The notes under the pieces are model-generated. The model worked only from the letters and a program-made list of their open reading frames with translations. It had not been told where the DNA came from and made no database searches. From the NCBI GenBank assembly GCA_944326705.1, contig CALVEY010000004.1, forward strand, positions 34,207 to 98,206: 64,000 bases of DNA, given 5' to 3'. Position numbers and translations under genes: made by a program. This DNA is from an uncultured Mucispirillum sp. (lineage in GTDB: Bacteria > Chrysiogenota > Deferribacteres > Deferribacterales > Mucispirillaceae). Numbering within the stretch: position 1 is the first letter of the stretch; each line of letters begins with the position of its first letter. Positions 36,885 to 44,988 of this stretch are shown piece by piece.

Positions 36885-38009
36885 ATGAGTCTACTAAATT
36901 TTTTTAAAGCAAAAAAAGTAATTAAAAACTGGTCAGAAAAAAGTATTGTTATTTTTTCAGAAGGCAGAATATATTATACCACAAATAAACCTGTCATTGA
37001 TGAACTGATTAAAGAAATTGATGTATTATATATTACTATAGAAGAAAATGATGAACTACTTTCTTTTAAACATGAAAGATTTCATTCAGTATATCTTGAT
37101 TTTGATTTTTGGGGTCAACTTCTAATGGCTACTATTAAGGGTAAAGTTTTGGCTACTACGACTTATAGTTTAGATGTGCTTGCCCTTAAAAAGTCAAAAT
37201 TTATGAAACATTATTCATGTTTACTTCATTCTTGCTGTGATATTCATGCTGCACAAAAATATTCATTTGATTATTTTGATAGTGTTATCTGCTTTGGTGA
37301 GTTTCAAAAAATACCATTAAAGTTATTAGAAAAGAAAAGAAATATGCCAGTAAAGGAAAAACCAGTGTTAGGGCTGCCTTTTTATGACATATATTACAAA
37401 GAATTTAATCATGCTGTAAGCAATAATAGTGCAGGGAATAATAGAAAATATGTTCTAGTAGCTCCATCATGGGGAGTAAATAATTTTTTCAATCATATAG
37501 ATTTTGATATTTTTGAAATAATATTTGAAGCAGGATATGATATAATCTATAGACCGCATCCAATGACATTAAAATTAGAGCAGGATTTATATAACAGCAT
37601 AGTAAGCAAATATGCAAATGGGTATAAAGATAAAGAGTTTATTGTAGATACAGAAAAAAGCAGCCATGCATCTGTTACAAAATCAGTTTGTGCTGTATCT
37701 GCAGTTTCTGGTTTTATGTATGATTATATTATATTTGCACAGAAACCGTTAATTTATTTTGATATTTCAAAAAGGGATATCAGTAAATTAGATGAGTGTG
37801 ATTTGCAGGAGCTTGAATTTTGGGATACAAAAATGTTAAAAGAAGTAGGATATAAAGTATCAACTAAGGAAGATATTTTTAATTTTTTTAACAATCAATT
37901 AAAAAATGATAATAAAAATGAATTAAGAAATACTTTTAGAACTGATATAGTTAATCTTGGCGATGCTTCAAAACATATTGCTCAGTATCTTATTAATAAA
38001 ATGAAGTAG
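36885..38009 (+). CDS. CDP-glycerol glycerophosphotransferase-like protein
   Basis: The 374-residue protein resembles TagB/TagF-type transferases of teichoic acid synthesis. It has HSCCDIHAAQKYSFDYFDSVIC, GLPFYDIYYKE, LVAPSWGVNNFF, IYRPHPMT and SAVSGFMYDYIIFAQKPLIYF. The last two blocks match the HP and SDxSSxxxD regions that bind CDP-polyols. The match is partial, and the SD residue is SG here. A TagD-like cytidylyltransferase lies nearby on the opposite strand (38734-39156), so a phosphoglycerol-like decoration is possible. The gene starts 6 bases after the ligase. Confidence 0.65.
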   Translation: MSLLNFFKAKKVIKNWSEKSIVIFSEGRIYYTTNKPVIDELIKEIDVLYITIEENDELLSFKHERFHSVYLDFDFWGQLLMATIKGKVLATTTYSLDVLALKKSKFMKHYSCLLHSCCDIHAAQKYSFDYFDSVICFGEFQKIPLKLLEKKRNMPVKEKPVLGLPFYDIYYKEFNHAVSNNSAGNNRKYVLVAPSWGVNNFFNHIDFDIFEIIFEAGYDIIYRPHPMTLKLEQDLYNSIVSKYANGYKDKEFIVDTEKSSHASVTKSVCAVSAVSGFMYDYIIFAQKPLIYFDISKRDISKLDECDLQELEFWDTKMLKEVGYKVSTKEDIFNFFNNQLKNDNKNELRNTFRTDIVNLGDASKHIAQYLINKMK

Positions 38010-38017
38010 GTGAAATT

Positions 38018-38737
38018 ATGGCTCATGTTATAGGAATTATAGGCGGGGGGGGGATTGCTGCCACAAATAAATTGTTAGAAATCATAGAAGAGAAAATTAC
38101 AATGTCTGGAGCATATAGAGATGTGCATCATCCAGAAATGATTATCTATCAAGCCACAAAAGCTCCATCAAGAAGTATGTATATTGAAGGACGCGGAGAA
38201 TCTTTTGTGGAAGATTACATTAATGTCGCTAATAAACTACACAGTATTGGTGCAGAAAAATTATGTATGAACTGCAATACAGCACATTATGCAATAGAAG
38301 AAATATCTAAAAGAACAAAGCTTTCATTTATTAATCTAATAGAAGAAGTTGCTATCACCATAAAAAATAGACATATTCAATCGGTAGGTTTAATGGTTAC
38401 TGATGGCAGCAGATTATGTAAAATATATGATAAATATATCACTCAAATATGCTCAAATGTTAAAATTATTTATCCATCAGAAGAGATGCAAAAAAAGGTT
38501 ACTGAAGGAATATGTAATATCAAAAATATTAACAGATTTAATGATGAGAATAGTCCAGCTCGACCTAAAAATATATTTAGCAGCGTAAGTGAATATTTAA
38601 GACAAGAGGGTGCAGAAATTGTAATATCTGGATGCACTGATATAAGAGTTGATTATAAATCAAAATATAAAAATGATATTGATTCTTTAGAAGTATTGGC
38701 TGATGCTATAATTAGAGAAAGCGATTATAAAAATTAA
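38018..38737 (+). CDS. Aspartate/glutamate racemase family protein with nine-G tract
   Basis: The 239-residue protein has both catalytic cysteines of the family: Cys86 in MNCNTAHY and Cys206 in SGCTDI. The N-terminal IGIIGGGGIAAT follows the usual IGIIGGMGPxAT pattern. Three GGG codons at 38045-38053 form a nine-G run at residues 10-12. A loss of one G leads to TAG after a few codons, and a gain leads to TAA. This would silence the gene completely, so it can act as an ON/OFF switch. It would supply D-Asp, D-Glu or a related acid. Its end overlaps the convergent 38734-39156 gene by 4 bases. Confidence 0.88.
   Translation: MAHVIGIIGGGGIAATNKLLEIIEEKITMSGAYRDVHHPEMIIYQATKAPSRSMYIEGRGESFVEDYINVANKLHSIGAEKLCMNCNTAHYAIEEISKRTKLSFINLIEEVAITIKNRHIQSVGLMVTDGSRLCKIYDKYITQICSNVKIIYPSEEMQKKVTEGICNIKNINRFNDENSPARPKNIFSSVSEYLRQEGAEIVISGCTDIRVDYKSKYKNDIDSLEVLADAIIRESDYKN
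38045..38053 (+). repeat. Homopolymeric nine-G tract in racemase gene, candidate phase-variation switch
   Basis: Nine consecutive G encoding three Gly codons close to the start of the racemase gene. It has the same length as the tract in the second MBOAT gene (30737-30745). The frame is open at nine G. The alleles of 8 and 10 G give stops within about 11 and 9 codons of the tract start (TAG and TAA, respectively). Confidence 0.87.
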
Positions 38738-39156
38738 GGTTTTAATTTCTCTGAAATTATATCTTTTACTAAAGTTGATGAAATAAATTCTGTTCTAGGT
38801 AGAGTTATTATCTCTTTACCATGTTCATTACAGTATTTAATAGCTTTTTGAAAACCCTCATGAATTTGATCTGGACCTTTTGCCCATACATCAAAATCCA
38901 TATGCTCAATATCTTCACCTATGCTTTTATAGACTTGAACATCATCAACACACCTAAGTTCTTTTATCATAGAGACTCTATCTTCTGTTGAATACATAAC
39001 TTTACTATCTGGTTTAAATTTAAGAATATAGTCAGAATCCTGCACATATACTGTTAAAAAAACATCTTCATTAAATTGTTTTTTAATATTTTTAAATAAT
39101 CTTAAATGCCCAAAATGAAATAAATCAAATACACCAACAGTAATCACTTTTTTCAT
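38734..39156 (-). CDS. TagD-like cytidylyltransferase
   Basis: The 140-residue protein is a nucleotidyltransferase with the HxGH motif HFGH at 14-17, in VGVFDLFHFGHLRL. RTEFISST near residues 126-133 matches the second active-site block of glycerol-3-phosphate and phosphoethanolamine cytidylyltransferases. It activates a small phosphorylated compound with CTP. A plausible partner is the CDP-glycerol-type transferase at 36885-38009. It runs opposite to the locus and overlaps the racemase stop by 4 bases. Confidence 0.82.
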   Translation of the reverse strand: MKKVITVGVFDLFHFGHLRLFKNIKKQFNEDVFLTVYVQDSDYILKFKPDSKVMYSTEDRVSMIKELRCVDDVQVYKSIGEDIEHMDFDVWAKGPDQIHEGFQKAIKYCNEHGKEIITLPRTEFISSTLVKDIISEKLKP

Positions 39157-39271
39157 ATATCACCAATAATAATTATAAAACTATATGAAGTAATAATATA
39201 TTACTGTATTTTTATTACAGTTAAAATATCTATTATATACAGTCTTTTTATAAAAAGTATAATACATAAAG

Positions 39272-39289
39272 CACAAAAAGTAAAATAAA
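39272..39289 (+). repeat. Left partial copy of the 23-bp cassette repeat
   Basis: CACAAAAAGTAAAATAAA here shares its last 16 bases (39274-39289) with the 23-bp unit that is repeated three times at 40820-40888. It lies just outside the glycosyltransferase remnant, as the array lies just outside the intact glycosyltransferase gene. The two may mark the borders of an inserted or duplicated cassette. Confidence 0.6.
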
Positions 39290-39295
39290 AAAAAT

Positions 39296-39526
39296 TCAAA
39301 CATTATAATTTTCTCCGCAGTAACTGAAAGTATATCCATTATATTCAGCAGTGTATACCCACAGTCTTTCTATAGCGTGAGCAATAGTTCCATCTGCCTG
39401 GCCTTTTTCATTAGGGAAGTTATCTGAAAGTTTGTTTGTAAAAAGCGGGAGAATAGCATCAACCCTTGCCCAGAACATATTGCCTACAGGTAAATAATAT
39501 TATTAATAGAAATTTTCATATCCTGT
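39296..39526 (-). pseudogene. Remnant of RgpF/WbsX-type glycosyltransferase C-terminus
   Basis: The minus-strand stretch 39296-39478 encodes MFWARVDAILPLFTN and the rest of the C-terminal end seen in the 40889-42757 protein. At DNA level 39312-39490 matches 40896-41074 with 3 mismatches in 179 bases. Beyond 39490 the similarity continues only weakly (DMKISINNIIY against DIKLPVNNIVF), after a one-base deletion that breaks the frame. It is therefore the eroded end of a paralogue or a copied end. Its stop comes after CGENYNV, while the intact gene ends CGEK. Confidence 0.82.
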
Positions 39527-39537
39527 TTTATGTGCCT

Positions 39538-40770
39538 TTACTCCCATAATGCACACATTGGCACTGCCTGCATATTTTCTCCAAAAGACAGAGTATTTTT
39601 ACCTGTATAGAGTATAATACCTTTAAACTCGCAGTTTTTTGCAATATTATCCTTAAACCATTTAATATGTTTAAAATCATCTTTACCTATATTGCTGCCT
39701 GCTTTTACTTCTATTGCATATAGATTATTATTTTCATTATCCTGCAGAATAAAGTCTATCTCGTGTCCTGCATTATCTCTAAAATGGTAAAGGCTGTATT
39801 CTCCATTATAATAATCTACATTCGCTGCCAGCTCATGGTATACAAAAGTTTCTACAAGTTTACCAGTAATATCCTGTTCATATCTGACTTTATCCATAGT
39901 ATAGTTTAAAACTGTTGTAATAAGTGCAGTATCTGTCATAAATAATTTTGGTTTTTTAGTAACTCTTTCATAATCTGTTTTTGTAAATGCTGGAAGCTGT
40001 TCTATAATATACATTATATCAAGCAGTGTAAGATATTTAGTAAATGTAGGTTTTTCAATAGATAATGCACTGCCTATTGCATTTTGTTCCATATATTTAG
40101 AGCTCCATGCAGCAGTAGTTTCTACAAGCTTTTTCATATCTTGGTGGTTTCTAATTTTTTCTACATCCATTAAATCTTTTTTTAAAATAGCATCAATATA
40201 ATCTTTACACCAGTTTTTAATATCTTTTATATTATCCCCTAATGTTTCAGGATAACCGCCTTTTAGAGCAATCTCTAAAATTTCTTCCTTGCCATTATAT
40301 TCATAATTTTGTTTAAAGTTTAAATTTTTAAGATTTTCAATAAAGATTGGTTCTTTTCCTAATATTTCTCCTTGAGAAAATGTGCGTAATAATACAGGGC
40401 CAATTCTTCCTGCCATAGATTCATTTACCTGTGGGAGAGCCTGTATATTTGCACTGCCAGTAATAATATATCTGCCCATTCTGTTATCTTCATCAACAAT
40501 TTCTTTTAATGCAGTAATTATAACAGGTGCTTTTTGAACTTCATCTATAATCATAATGTCTTTATTATGTGTAAGGAAGTATTTAGTATCAGCATTGCAG
40601 GCTGCAAGGCTGGTACTGTTATCCATTGTATGATATATACAGTCATATTGTGCTGATATGTTTTTAGCTACAGTAGTTTTTCCACACTGTCTGGCACCAG
40701 TAATCTGTACAATTCTTCTTTTTTGTCTTAAATATTCAATATTTTTTTCCTGCCATCTTTTAAGAATCAT
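39538..40770 (-). CDS. AAA ATPase with DUF4143 (orphan ATP-binding protein)
   Basis: The 410-residue protein has the Walker A ITGARQCGKTTVAK near residue 22, the Walker B IMIIDEVQKAP, and ITGSANIQAL as a sensor-like motif. The C-terminal DUF4143 region ends in a nuclease-like stretch (HEIDFILQDNENNNLYAIEVKAG). This AAA_14/DUF4143 family occurs in many scattered copies in anaerobes and archaea and is often linked to mobility. Flanking repeats here support an inserted cassette. Its biological role is not established. Confidence 0.85.
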   Translation of the reverse strand: MILKRWQEKNIEYLRQKRRIVQITGARQCGKTTVAKNISAQYDCIYHTMDNSTSLAACNADTKYFLTHNKDIMIIDEVQKAPVIITALKEIVDEDNRMGRYIITGSANIQALPQVNESMAGRIGPVLLRTFSQGEILGKEPIFIENLKNLNFKQNYEYNGKEEILEIALKGGYPETLGDNIKDIKNWCKDYIDAILKKDLMDVEKIRNHQDMKKLVETTAAWSSKYMEQNAIGSALSIEKPTFTKYLTLLDIMYIIEQLPAFTKTDYERVTKKPKLFMTDTALITTVLNYTMDKVRYEQDITGKLVETFVYHELAANVDYYNGEYSLYHFRDNAGHEIDFILQDNENNNLYAIEVKAGSNIGKDDFKHIKWFKDNIAKNCEFKGIILYTGKNTLSFGENMQAVPMCALWE

Positions 40771-40819
40771 AATGCCGCCTGTATAAATATATTATAAATT
40801 TCTTAGCAAGTATAATATA

Positions 40820-40888
40820 ATTATGTCAAAAAGTAAAATAAAATTATGTCAGAAAGTAAAATAGAATGATGTTGAAAAGTAAAAAAAC
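40820..40888 (+). repeat. Three tandem copies of a 23-bp repeat upstream of the ATPase
   Basis: Units at 40820-40842, 40843-40865 and 40866-40888, each of the form ATTATGTCAAAAAGTAAAATAAA; the third is the most diverged. On the minus strand each contains a TTTGACATAAT-like block, so they could be operator sites or -35 elements for the ATPase gene that reads leftward from 40770. A partial unit recurs at 39272-39289 on the other side of the cassette. Confidence 0.8.
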
Positions 40889-42757
40889 TTATTTCTCTCC
40901 GCAGTAACTGAAAGTATATCCATTATATTCAGCGGTGTATACCCACAGTCTTTCTATAGCGTGAGCAATAGTTCCATCTGCCTGGCCTTTTTCATTAGGG
41001 AAGTTATCTGAGAGATTGTTTGTAAAAAGCGGGAGAATAGCATCAACCCTTGCCCAGAACATATTGCCTACAGGGAAAACTATATTATTTACAGGAAGTT
41101 TTATATCAATATCCAGTTTCTGCAGCACATTTTCAGCTAAATCTTTATTTAAGCCCCAGTGTATAGCATTTTCAAGATTATGAAATGGTTTTGGAAAAAC
41201 TATTCCTAACCCTTTATTCATTTCAAGATTTTTAATAATATTTTCTATATTTTCTTTACTGCCAAAAAGTGAGCCAAAAAGGTATTCTCTCCAGTTATCT
41301 CCAAAAATATCTATTTTAGATTTTTTAGTATGCAGGTGGCATATAAATTTATATTTTGTAACATATTTGCTCATTTGAGCAATGAATGGGTATACATCTC
41401 TGCCTTTATTATCATAAATCTCTACTATAATATTTACTGCATTAGAATGGCTTTTAAAGTAATTTCTAATATATTCTGCTTTTTCTTCATTGTCGGTAGA
41501 TATATAGCAGTCAAAAGCATAAGGTATTTTATTGATTTCTGTAACAATTTCTTCAAGTAAATCGAGGTAAAAAATATGTATCTGCAGACATATTTGAGCT
41601 TTGCTGCACATTTCTTCCGGCATATTTTCTTTATATGATGAAAGTTTTTTGCCGTATATTTTTTTATTAAATACTGCCCGATACATTGTATTTAAAAATG
41701 CGTATCCAGTCCCTTTTTCTGGTACAATATGGCTGTTTTCATCCCAGTTGTTAAAAGAATCTATAAATAAAAATCTTTCTTCTTCTTTAAAATTATCCCT
41801 AAGAAAGCCGCACTCACTTTTTATCCAGTTATAAAATATATTAAGGCTGTATTTATAAAATGATGCTTCGTTTTTATAAAGAGTGTCTTTTCCATTGATT
41901 ACTGTTTTATAATATGGTTTATCTGATTTTACAGGGTGGTTACTGAAAAAATGTGCTATATAGTCATAGCTGTATAAAAAGCCTTGTATTTTTTTATTAA
42001 TATAAGCAATGCCATTTGCTGAAATAGAAGGTATTTTATCAATATCAGCTGAATAAATAAACCGTGATACTTTATCGCTTTTAAAATCAGTAGTATGGAG
42101 TATTCTGCACCATATTTGAAAATCCTTAATATTATGGGATATAATACTGTATGCAGAATTAATAAAGTTATCAATATCTTTATAGTTTTTAAGCCTGCGA
42201 ATATCTAATATAATAATATATTTTTCATCAAGTTTTATCATTTTAGATAAATCTGTAATATTTAATACAGTATTTATATCATCAGATGTAAGACAGGCAT
42301 CAAGACTTAAGCAGAAAGGGTATGTTTCATCGCATAAGTTTAATGCACTGATAAAATTTTTATATTTATTAGTGTCGTTTATTTCATAGCAGAAAGCATA
42401 TATATGGTATTCTTTTGCAAGCCTTATGTGATAATTTATTCTTTCGTTTATATTGTTACTGTATACAAGTGGAATTCTTGGAGTGTAATGGTTTAAATAA
42501 AGCTGCTTTCTTGAAGCAAGTGAAGCAATATCAGTTTGCGTAATGCTGTAAAATGTTATAGGTTTAATATCTGTATTTACTGTGTTTGATGGTATATATT
42601 TTGCCTGATAAAAACAGTCAAAAGCATATTTGCTTAACTGCTTACTGGCGATAATATTTTTTATGAATATATCAACTTTTTTATAAGTAGACTTAAAGCC
42701 AGTGTATTTAAGTGAGAAAAAAAATTTTTTTATTAAATCATAATACCTGTTATACAT
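40889..42757 (-). CDS. WbsX-like and RgpF-like two-domain glycosyltransferase
   Basis: The 622-residue protein combines an N-terminal WbsX-like glycosyltransferase region (YHIRLAKEYHIYAFCYE, SFNNWDENSHIVPEKGTGYAFL) with a C-terminal RgpF-type unit (LQIHIFYLDLLEEIV, DNKGRDVYPF, ICHLHTKKS, GNMFWARVDAILPLF). The protein ends at CGEK just after the 23-bp array. The remnant copy at 39296-39478 suggests the original end was three residues longer (CGENYNV), so an insertion may have trimmed it. It is on the minus strand, opposite to the main locus. It shares the RgpF unit with the 19460-21343 protein. Confidence 0.82.
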   Translation of the reverse strand: MYNRYYDLIKKFFFSLKYTGFKSTYKKVDIFIKNIIASKQLSKYAFDCFYQAKYIPSNTVNTDIKPITFYSITQTDIASLASRKQLYLNHYTPRIPLVYSNNINERINYHIRLAKEYHIYAFCYEINDTNKYKNFISALNLCDETYPFCLSLDACLTSDDINTVLNITDLSKMIKLDEKYIIILDIRRLKNYKDIDNFINSAYSIISHNIKDFQIWCRILHTTDFKSDKVSRFIYSADIDKIPSISANGIAYINKKIQGFLYSYDYIAHFFSNHPVKSDKPYYKTVINGKDTLYKNEASFYKYSLNIFYNWIKSECGFLRDNFKEEERFLFIDSFNNWDENSHIVPEKGTGYAFLNTMYRAVFNKKIYGKKLSSYKENMPEEMCSKAQICLQIHIFYLDLLEEIVTEINKIPYAFDCYISTDNEEKAEYIRNYFKSHSNAVNIIVEIYDNKGRDVYPFIAQMSKYVTKYKFICHLHTKKSKIDIFGDNWREYLFGSLFGSKENIENIIKNLEMNKGLGIVFPKPFHNLENAIHWGLNKDLAENVLQKLDIDIKLPVNNIVFPVGNMFWARVDAILPLFTNNLSDNFPNEKGQADGTIAHAIERLWVYTAEYNGYTFSYCGEK

Positions 42758-42909
42758 AATACCACAATAGCAAAGACACTTTTATATTCAACTACACACT
42801 AAATTATTGCATATAATTTATTTATTTTCAATGATATTTTACATTAATAAATATTTGCACCTGAAATTTATATGTGTTATAAAAAATAAAATAAATTTTA
42901 AGGTGATAT

Positions 42910-43641
42910 ATGTCAGAAAGAAAAGATTATAAATATCTATATACTATGGAATATTATAAATCAGGCTGCGGTACAGATTATACTAAAAAAGATATCTGGG
43001 TTCCTTTTTTTGATAATATGGCAGAAAGAATTATAGAAAAATATGCTCCCGTTACAGTTCTTGATATGGGCTGTGCTTTTGGATATTTAGTATCAGCCTT
43101 AAGAAATAAAGGAGTGCAGGCTTATGGTATAGATATTTCTGAATATGCGCTCAGTCAGGCAGATGAAAAAATAAAGCCTTATGTAAAAGTTATGTCAGCA
43201 TTGGATGAGCTTCCTGATAATTTTCCTAAAAAATATGATTTAGTAGTTAGTATAGAGATGATTGAGCATTTATATGAAGATGATGGTTTAAAAGTAATTA
43301 AGAAAATGACAGAATATGCAGACAGAATACTTCTTTCATCTACTGATAGTGATTTTGCAGAACCTACCCATGTAAATGTGCAGCCAAAGGAATACTGGTG
43401 TGAAAAATTTGCAGAGCATAATTATTTCAGGGATTTACATATTGATTTAAGATATATTTCCCCTAACGCTTATCTTTTTGAAAGAAAGGATAACATAACA
43501 ATAGGCGAGCTTGTCAAAATGTATGAAAGTGTTATAAAGATAGAGCCTGTAAAGGCAAGCATGGTGCGCAATGCAGCCAGCCATATTTTAAGGGGCAGGC
43601 TTTCTTTTATAAAAAAGTTAATAAAGAAAGTAATAAAATAA
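42910..43641 (+). CDS. SAM-dependent methyltransferase
   Basis: The 243-residue class I methyltransferase has the VLDMGCAFGYLVSALR motif near residue 50, GIDISEYAL and VVSIEMIEHLYEDDG. It resembles methyltransferases that cap or decorate glycans in polysaccharide clusters. AAGGTG precedes ATG 42910. It is divergent from the 40889-42757 glycosyltransferase, with a shared 152-base intergenic region. Substrate unknown. Confidence 0.82.
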   Translation: MSERKDYKYLYTMEYYKSGCGTDYTKKDIWVPFFDNMAERIIEKYAPVTVLDMGCAFGYLVSALRNKGVQAYGIDISEYALSQADEKIKPYVKVMSALDELPDNFPKKYDLVVSIEMIEHLYEDDGLKVIKKMTEYADRILLSSTDSDFAEPTHVNVQPKEYWCEKFAEHNYFRDLHIDLRYISPNAYLFERKDNITIGELVKMYESVIKIEPVKASMVRNAASHILRGRLSFIKKLIKKVIK

Positions 43642-43764
43642 TATGTTATGCTTAAAATAAAAAGTTTATGGCATATGTCAAAAATAGTTGTTGCAATTAT
43701 CTAAAAAAAGAGTAGTATAACTTAAAAGCGAAAGTATTTTATATGCATAGTAAGAGGTTATAAT

Positions 43765-44115
43765 ATGTCACGCCCTAAAAAGTGCCGTAAAGTATGCTGT
43801 ATGCCTGTTGTAAATATGTTTGCTCCATCCCCTTATGAAGATGGCGGAAGCAGGGAAGTAATAGTTATGACAGTAGATGAGTATGAAACAATCAGGCTTA
43901 TAGACAGGGAAGGTCTTTCGCAAAGTGAATGCAGTAAATATATGAATGTTGCCCGCACGACAGTGCAGCAGGTTTATAATAATGCGCGTAAAAAAATTGC
44001 AGATGCGTTAGTATTAGGTCTGCCATTAGAGATTAATGGCGGCGATTATACAATATGCGACAAAAAGGATAAACCTTGTAGTTTCTGCGGCTGCAACAGC
44101 ATATTTTTTAAATAA
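43765..44115 (+). CDS. DUF134 family predicted DNA-binding protein
   Basis: The 116-residue protein begins [14 protein letters not shown] and carries the typical [33 protein letters not shown] helix-turn-helix stretch (about 47-77). Cysteines cluster at both ends (CRKVCC and [15 protein letters not shown]), which suggests metal or Fe-S binding. It is upstream of Mrp and NifX-like genes, a neighbourhood often seen for DUF134. It may sense Fe-S or metal status, which is inference. A weak promoter-like pair lies at 43691-43721 (TTGCAA and TATAAC). Confidence 0.88.
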   Translation: MSRPKKCRKVCCMPVVNMFAPSPYEDGGSREVIVMTVDEYETIRLIDREGLSQSECSKYMNVARTTVQQVYNNARKKIADALVLGLPLEINGGDYTICDKKDKPCSFCGCNSIFFK

Positions 44116-44148
44116 AAATAAATACAAATTATTATAAGGAGCTAAGAT

Positions 44149-44976
44149 ATGGGTAGCGATAGTTGTTCACATAACTGCAGCGGATGCGGAGAGGACTGCG
44201 GAGATAGAAGTGAGGAAAGCTTATTTGAAAAGCTTAACGAATTCAGCAGTGTAAAAAAGGTGATAGGAGTAGTCAGTGGTAAAGGTGGTGTTGGTAAAAG
44301 TTTAGTAACATCATTAATGGCTGTAATGGCTCAGCGTAAAGGTTTAAATGCAGCAGTATTAGATGCAGATATTACAGGGCCGTCTATTCCAAAATCTTTT
44401 GGTATTAATGAAAGGGCAAGAGTGAGCCCGCAGGGTATGGTGCCATCAATTTCTAAAAAAGGTACACAGATTATGTCACTTAACTTAATTGCTGAAAACG
44501 AAACTGACCCTGTAATATGGAGAGGTCCAGTTATAGCTGGCGTTGTTAAGCAGTTTTGGACAGATGTTATCTGGAAAGATGTAGATATAATGTTTATAGA
44601 TATGCCGCCAGGAACTGGTGATGTGCCTTTAACAGTATTCCAGTCTATTCCAGTAGATGGTATTATTATAGTATCATCACCACAGGAGCTTGTTGGTATG
44701 ATTGTTGAAAAAGCAGTGAATATGGCTGCTATGATGGATATACCAGTATTAGCACTTGTAGAAAATATGAGCTATTTAAAATGCCCAGACTGCGGCAAAG
44801 AAATAAAAATATTTGGCGAAAGCAATATTGAAAAAATAGCTAAAAAACACAATGTTTCACTTGTTGCAAAAATACCAGTAGACCCAAAAATAGCTTCTCT
44901 TGTAGATGCTGGTAAAGTGGAAGATGTGGATATTGATAATTTAAACAGCATTTTAGAAAGCATTATTGCAAAATAG
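44149..44976 (+). CDS. mrp: Mrp/NBP35 family Fe-S cluster carrier ATPase
   Basis: The 275-residue P-loop ATPase has GKGGVGKS (44-51) and the MRP-type CPDC motif in the YLKCPDCGKEI stretch that binds a bridging [4Fe-4S]. The N-terminal 20 residues hold a Cys-rich stretch (CSHNCSGCGEDCGD), like the ferredoxin-type N-terminus of NBP35. It probably builds or carries clusters for the partner proteins. A GGAGC site precedes ATG 44149. The downstream NifX-like gene starts 12 bases after its stop. Confidence 0.92.
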   Translation: MGSDSCSHNCSGCGEDCGDRSEESLFEKLNEFSSVKKVIGVVSGKGGVGKSLVTSLMAVMAQRKGLNAAVLDADITGPSIPKSFGINERARVSPQGMVPSISKKGTQIMSLNLIAENETDPVIWRGPVIAGVVKQFWTDVIWKDVDIMFIDMPPGTGDVPLTVFQSIPVDGIIIVSSPQELVGMIVEKAVNMAAMMDIPVLALVENMSYLKCPDCGKEIKIFGESNIEKIAKKHNVSLVAKIPVDPKIASLVDAGKVEDVDIDNLNSILESIIAK

Positions 44977-44988
44977 GTGAGGTGCATT

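Noticed and set aside
38403..38588. 61-residue plus-strand ORF inside the racemase gene
   Set aside because: Out-of-frame shadow of a gene with both catalytic cysteines intact.
39245..39258. 14-bp palindrome CTTTTTATAAAAAG
   Set aside because: AT-rich, no T tract or promoter context, and probably chance in this composition.
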